A stretch of 44,840 bases of DNA from Ignavibacteriota bacterium (GTDB lineage: Bacteria; Bacteroidota; Ignavibacteria; Tepidaquicellales; Tepidaquicellaceae): contig PMIW01000162.1 in NCBI GenBank assembly GCA_003158365.1, forward strand, positions 1 to 44,840, given 5' to 3'. How positions within the stretch are numbered: position 1 is the stretch's first letter; every line of letters starts with the position of its first letter. Positions 43,902 through 44,840 of the stretch are shown piece after piece. Under the pieces are notes generated by a model. It did no database searches and was not told where the DNA came from. It worked only from the letters and a program-made list of their open reading frames with translations. Both the position numbers and the translations under genes were made by a program.

Positions 43902-44435
43902 TTAATTTTTTCTTGTAATCGATATTACTAAAATAGCTAATGATAATAGAACCGATGCTACTGAAACAACAATTGATAAATTATCTTTGAAAAACATTCT
44001 TGGTTCGCCCGGGAATACAATAATATCGTTCGGTTTTAAAGATATATTTCTTTTATAATTTTGAACAACTTTTTCACCCCAGAAAACATCATTATAATCA
44101 AAAACCATCATTTCGTCCTTAGTTATATTTAATGTATCATTCTTTGGTCTGAACAAACGTATATTCTCCAGTTTAGCATCTACAACAGGTCCTCCGGCAT
44201 ATGAAACTAAATCTACTAACGTTGAACCTTGCGGAATTATGTACTTTCCCGGATATTTGACGTAACCCCAAATACTGACTTCTATGTTAACTTTATCCTT
44301 TTCCCCGTAATTATAAAACCCGCCCTGCTGCGAAAATACCTGGTTCATCCCCACTCTTTCTTTATCCTGAGCTTGTGTAATTCCCGAAATGATAAAAAAT
44401 GAAAGTGTGATTAAAAAAAAGCTAATTTTATTCAA
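43902..44435 (-). CDS. Short SLBB-domain polysaccharide export protein with C-terminal membrane helix
   Basis: 177 residues: signal peptide (about 1-22, ending TQAQ), one SLBB domain (about 50-140; VSIWGYVKYPGKYIIPQGSTLVDLV, then SLKPNDIIVFPGEPRMFF), and a C-terminal helix (about 150-172) ending in ITRKN. Canonical Wza has an N-terminal Poly_export domain and is a lipoprotein; neither is present, so this may be an accessory or inner-membrane-anchored link in the export path. First gene of the polysaccharide block. The TTG start is required for the signal peptide, as a stop lies eight codons upstream with no ATG between. Confidence 0.83.
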   Translation of the reverse strand: MNKISFFLITLSFFIISGITQAQDKERVGMNQVFSQQGGFYNYGEKDKVNIEVSIWGYVKYPGKYIIPQGSTLVDLVSYAGGPVVDAKLENIRLFRPKNDTLNITKDEMMVFDYNDVFWGEKVVQNYKRNISLKPNDIIVFPGEPRMFFKDNLSIVVSVASVLLSLAILVISITRKN

Positions 44436-44520
44436 TTGTGATAAAAATTTTAATCTTTAATATATTGTTTTAATACTTAAAACTAAATGATAAAATTACT
44501 GTTGTGTTATTTGCTATCAT

Positions 44521-44538
44521 ACTGATTTTTCAATCAGT
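44521..44538. other. Small inverted repeat in the 108-bp gap before the polysaccharide block
   Basis: ACTGATT and AATCAGT are perfect 7-bp complements with a TTTC loop, a few bases after the stop of the MFS gene. No T-run follows on the minus strand, so it is a poor intrinsic terminator; it could be a weak terminator or operator. The rest of the gap (44436-44520) is AT-rich and must hold the promoter if the block is transcribed separately, but I cannot pick out a convincing one. Confidence 0.35.
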
Positions 44539-44543
44539 TCTGT

Positions 44544-44840
44544 TTAATGACCTGATTTTTCTTTTGGCATTGCGTTCCATAAAAACATCATTACTATTGC
44601 CCCTATAATTGCAAAAGGTATCGGCCATAGTTTCCAGGCCTGCCATCCGTAAGTTGTAGTGATATACCCGACTGCCTGACCGACAAATGCACCGGCTAAA
44701 TACTGGAATCCGTCAATTAACCCTGCCGCTGTAGCAGCCGCTTTTCTCCCTCCGAAATCCATAGAAGCAGCCCCGCCAATCATTCCGTGCGCACCATTTA
44801 CAAAAAATGATAAAAACATTATCATTACTGCTGCCATTAT
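44544..44840 (-). CDS. MFS transporter, organophosphate/sugar-phosphate (OPA) type, C-terminal end
   Basis: About 98 residues are visible; the frame runs off the window edge. GAASMDFGGRKAAATAAGLIDGFQYL resembles the GlpT/UhpC-type conserved stretch before helix 11 (Gly-rich, Arg-Lys-Ala-Ala), followed by two membrane helices and a short polar tail ending EKSGH. Likely an inner-membrane exchanger for a sugar phosphate or glycerol-3-phosphate; the substrate is not readable. Not obviously linked to the polysaccharide genes. Confidence 0.8.
   Translation of the reverse strand: MMAAVMIMFLSFFVNGAHGMIGGAASMDFGGRKAAATAAGLIDGFQYLAGAFVGQAVGYITTTYGWQAWKLWPIPFAIIGAIVMMFLWNAMPKEKSGH

Overview
The window is AT-rich DNA (roughly one third G+C by eye) with dense genes, few Shine-Dalgarno sites and many TTG starts. 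Protein character (Bacteroidota-type CTP synthase glutaminase motif, UpxY-type NusG paralogue, Wzi-like outer-membrane protein) points to a Gram-negative of the Bacteroidota/Ignavibacteriota/Chlorobiota group. An Ignavibacteria-like organism is my best guess; this is inference, since no rRNA or other marker gene is present.

Layout. Positions 1-5965 (+ strand) hold a short run of cellular genes: the 3' part of CTP synthase, a P-type cation ATPase, a cysteine glutathione peroxidase, and an unusual 'half' methionine synthase carrying only the cobalamin and reactivation parts. A perfect 12-bp hairpin at 5969-5998 separates them from a convergent block of 37 co-directional minus-strand genes (44435 down to 6026). 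That block is one surface-polysaccharide locus. The window closes with the 3' end of an MFS transporter gene (44544-44840, minus).

The polysaccharide locus, in order of transcription (high to low coordinates): (i) export and control: short SLBB export protein, Wzc-like tyrosine autokinase, zinc-ribbon membrane protein, UpxY/RfaH-like antiterminator; (ii) nucleotide sugars: UDP-GlcNAc dehydrogenase, GDP-mannose 4,6-dehydratase, and a WbpB/WbpD/WbpE set for UDP-GlcNAc3NAcA; (iii) a nonulosonic-acid (pseudaminic/legionaminic-like) module: two GNATs, RmlC-like cupin, CBS-epimerase fusion, PseC-like aminotransferase, methyltransferase, PseG-like hydrolase, a PseI/NeuB synthase gene broken by one TGA, aldo/keto reductase, SpsF-like cytidylyltransferase, glutamate-1-semialdehyde-type aminotransferase and a polysialyltransferase-like enzyme; (iv) assembly: Wzx flippase, Wzy polymerase, GT2, GT4 and GT11 glycosyltransferases, FkbM and other methyltransferases, and a decayed methyltransferase; (v) a distal module: bi-domain dehydrogenase, alpha-toroid protein, DPAGT1/archaeal-type phosphoglycosyltransferase, DUF354 protein; then a Wzi-like barrel and a small secreted barrel-like protein.

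Together the genes describe a Wzx/Wzy-dependent capsule or exopolysaccharide that is probably acidic, possibly fucosylated and heavily methylated. Two genes carry in-frame nonsense codons (pseI-like at 29007-29009, methyltransferase at 15990-15992), so the glycan of this strain may differ from what the gene content alone suggests. No tRNA, rRNA, CRISPR array, insertion sequence or intergenic stretch above 300 bp was seen.
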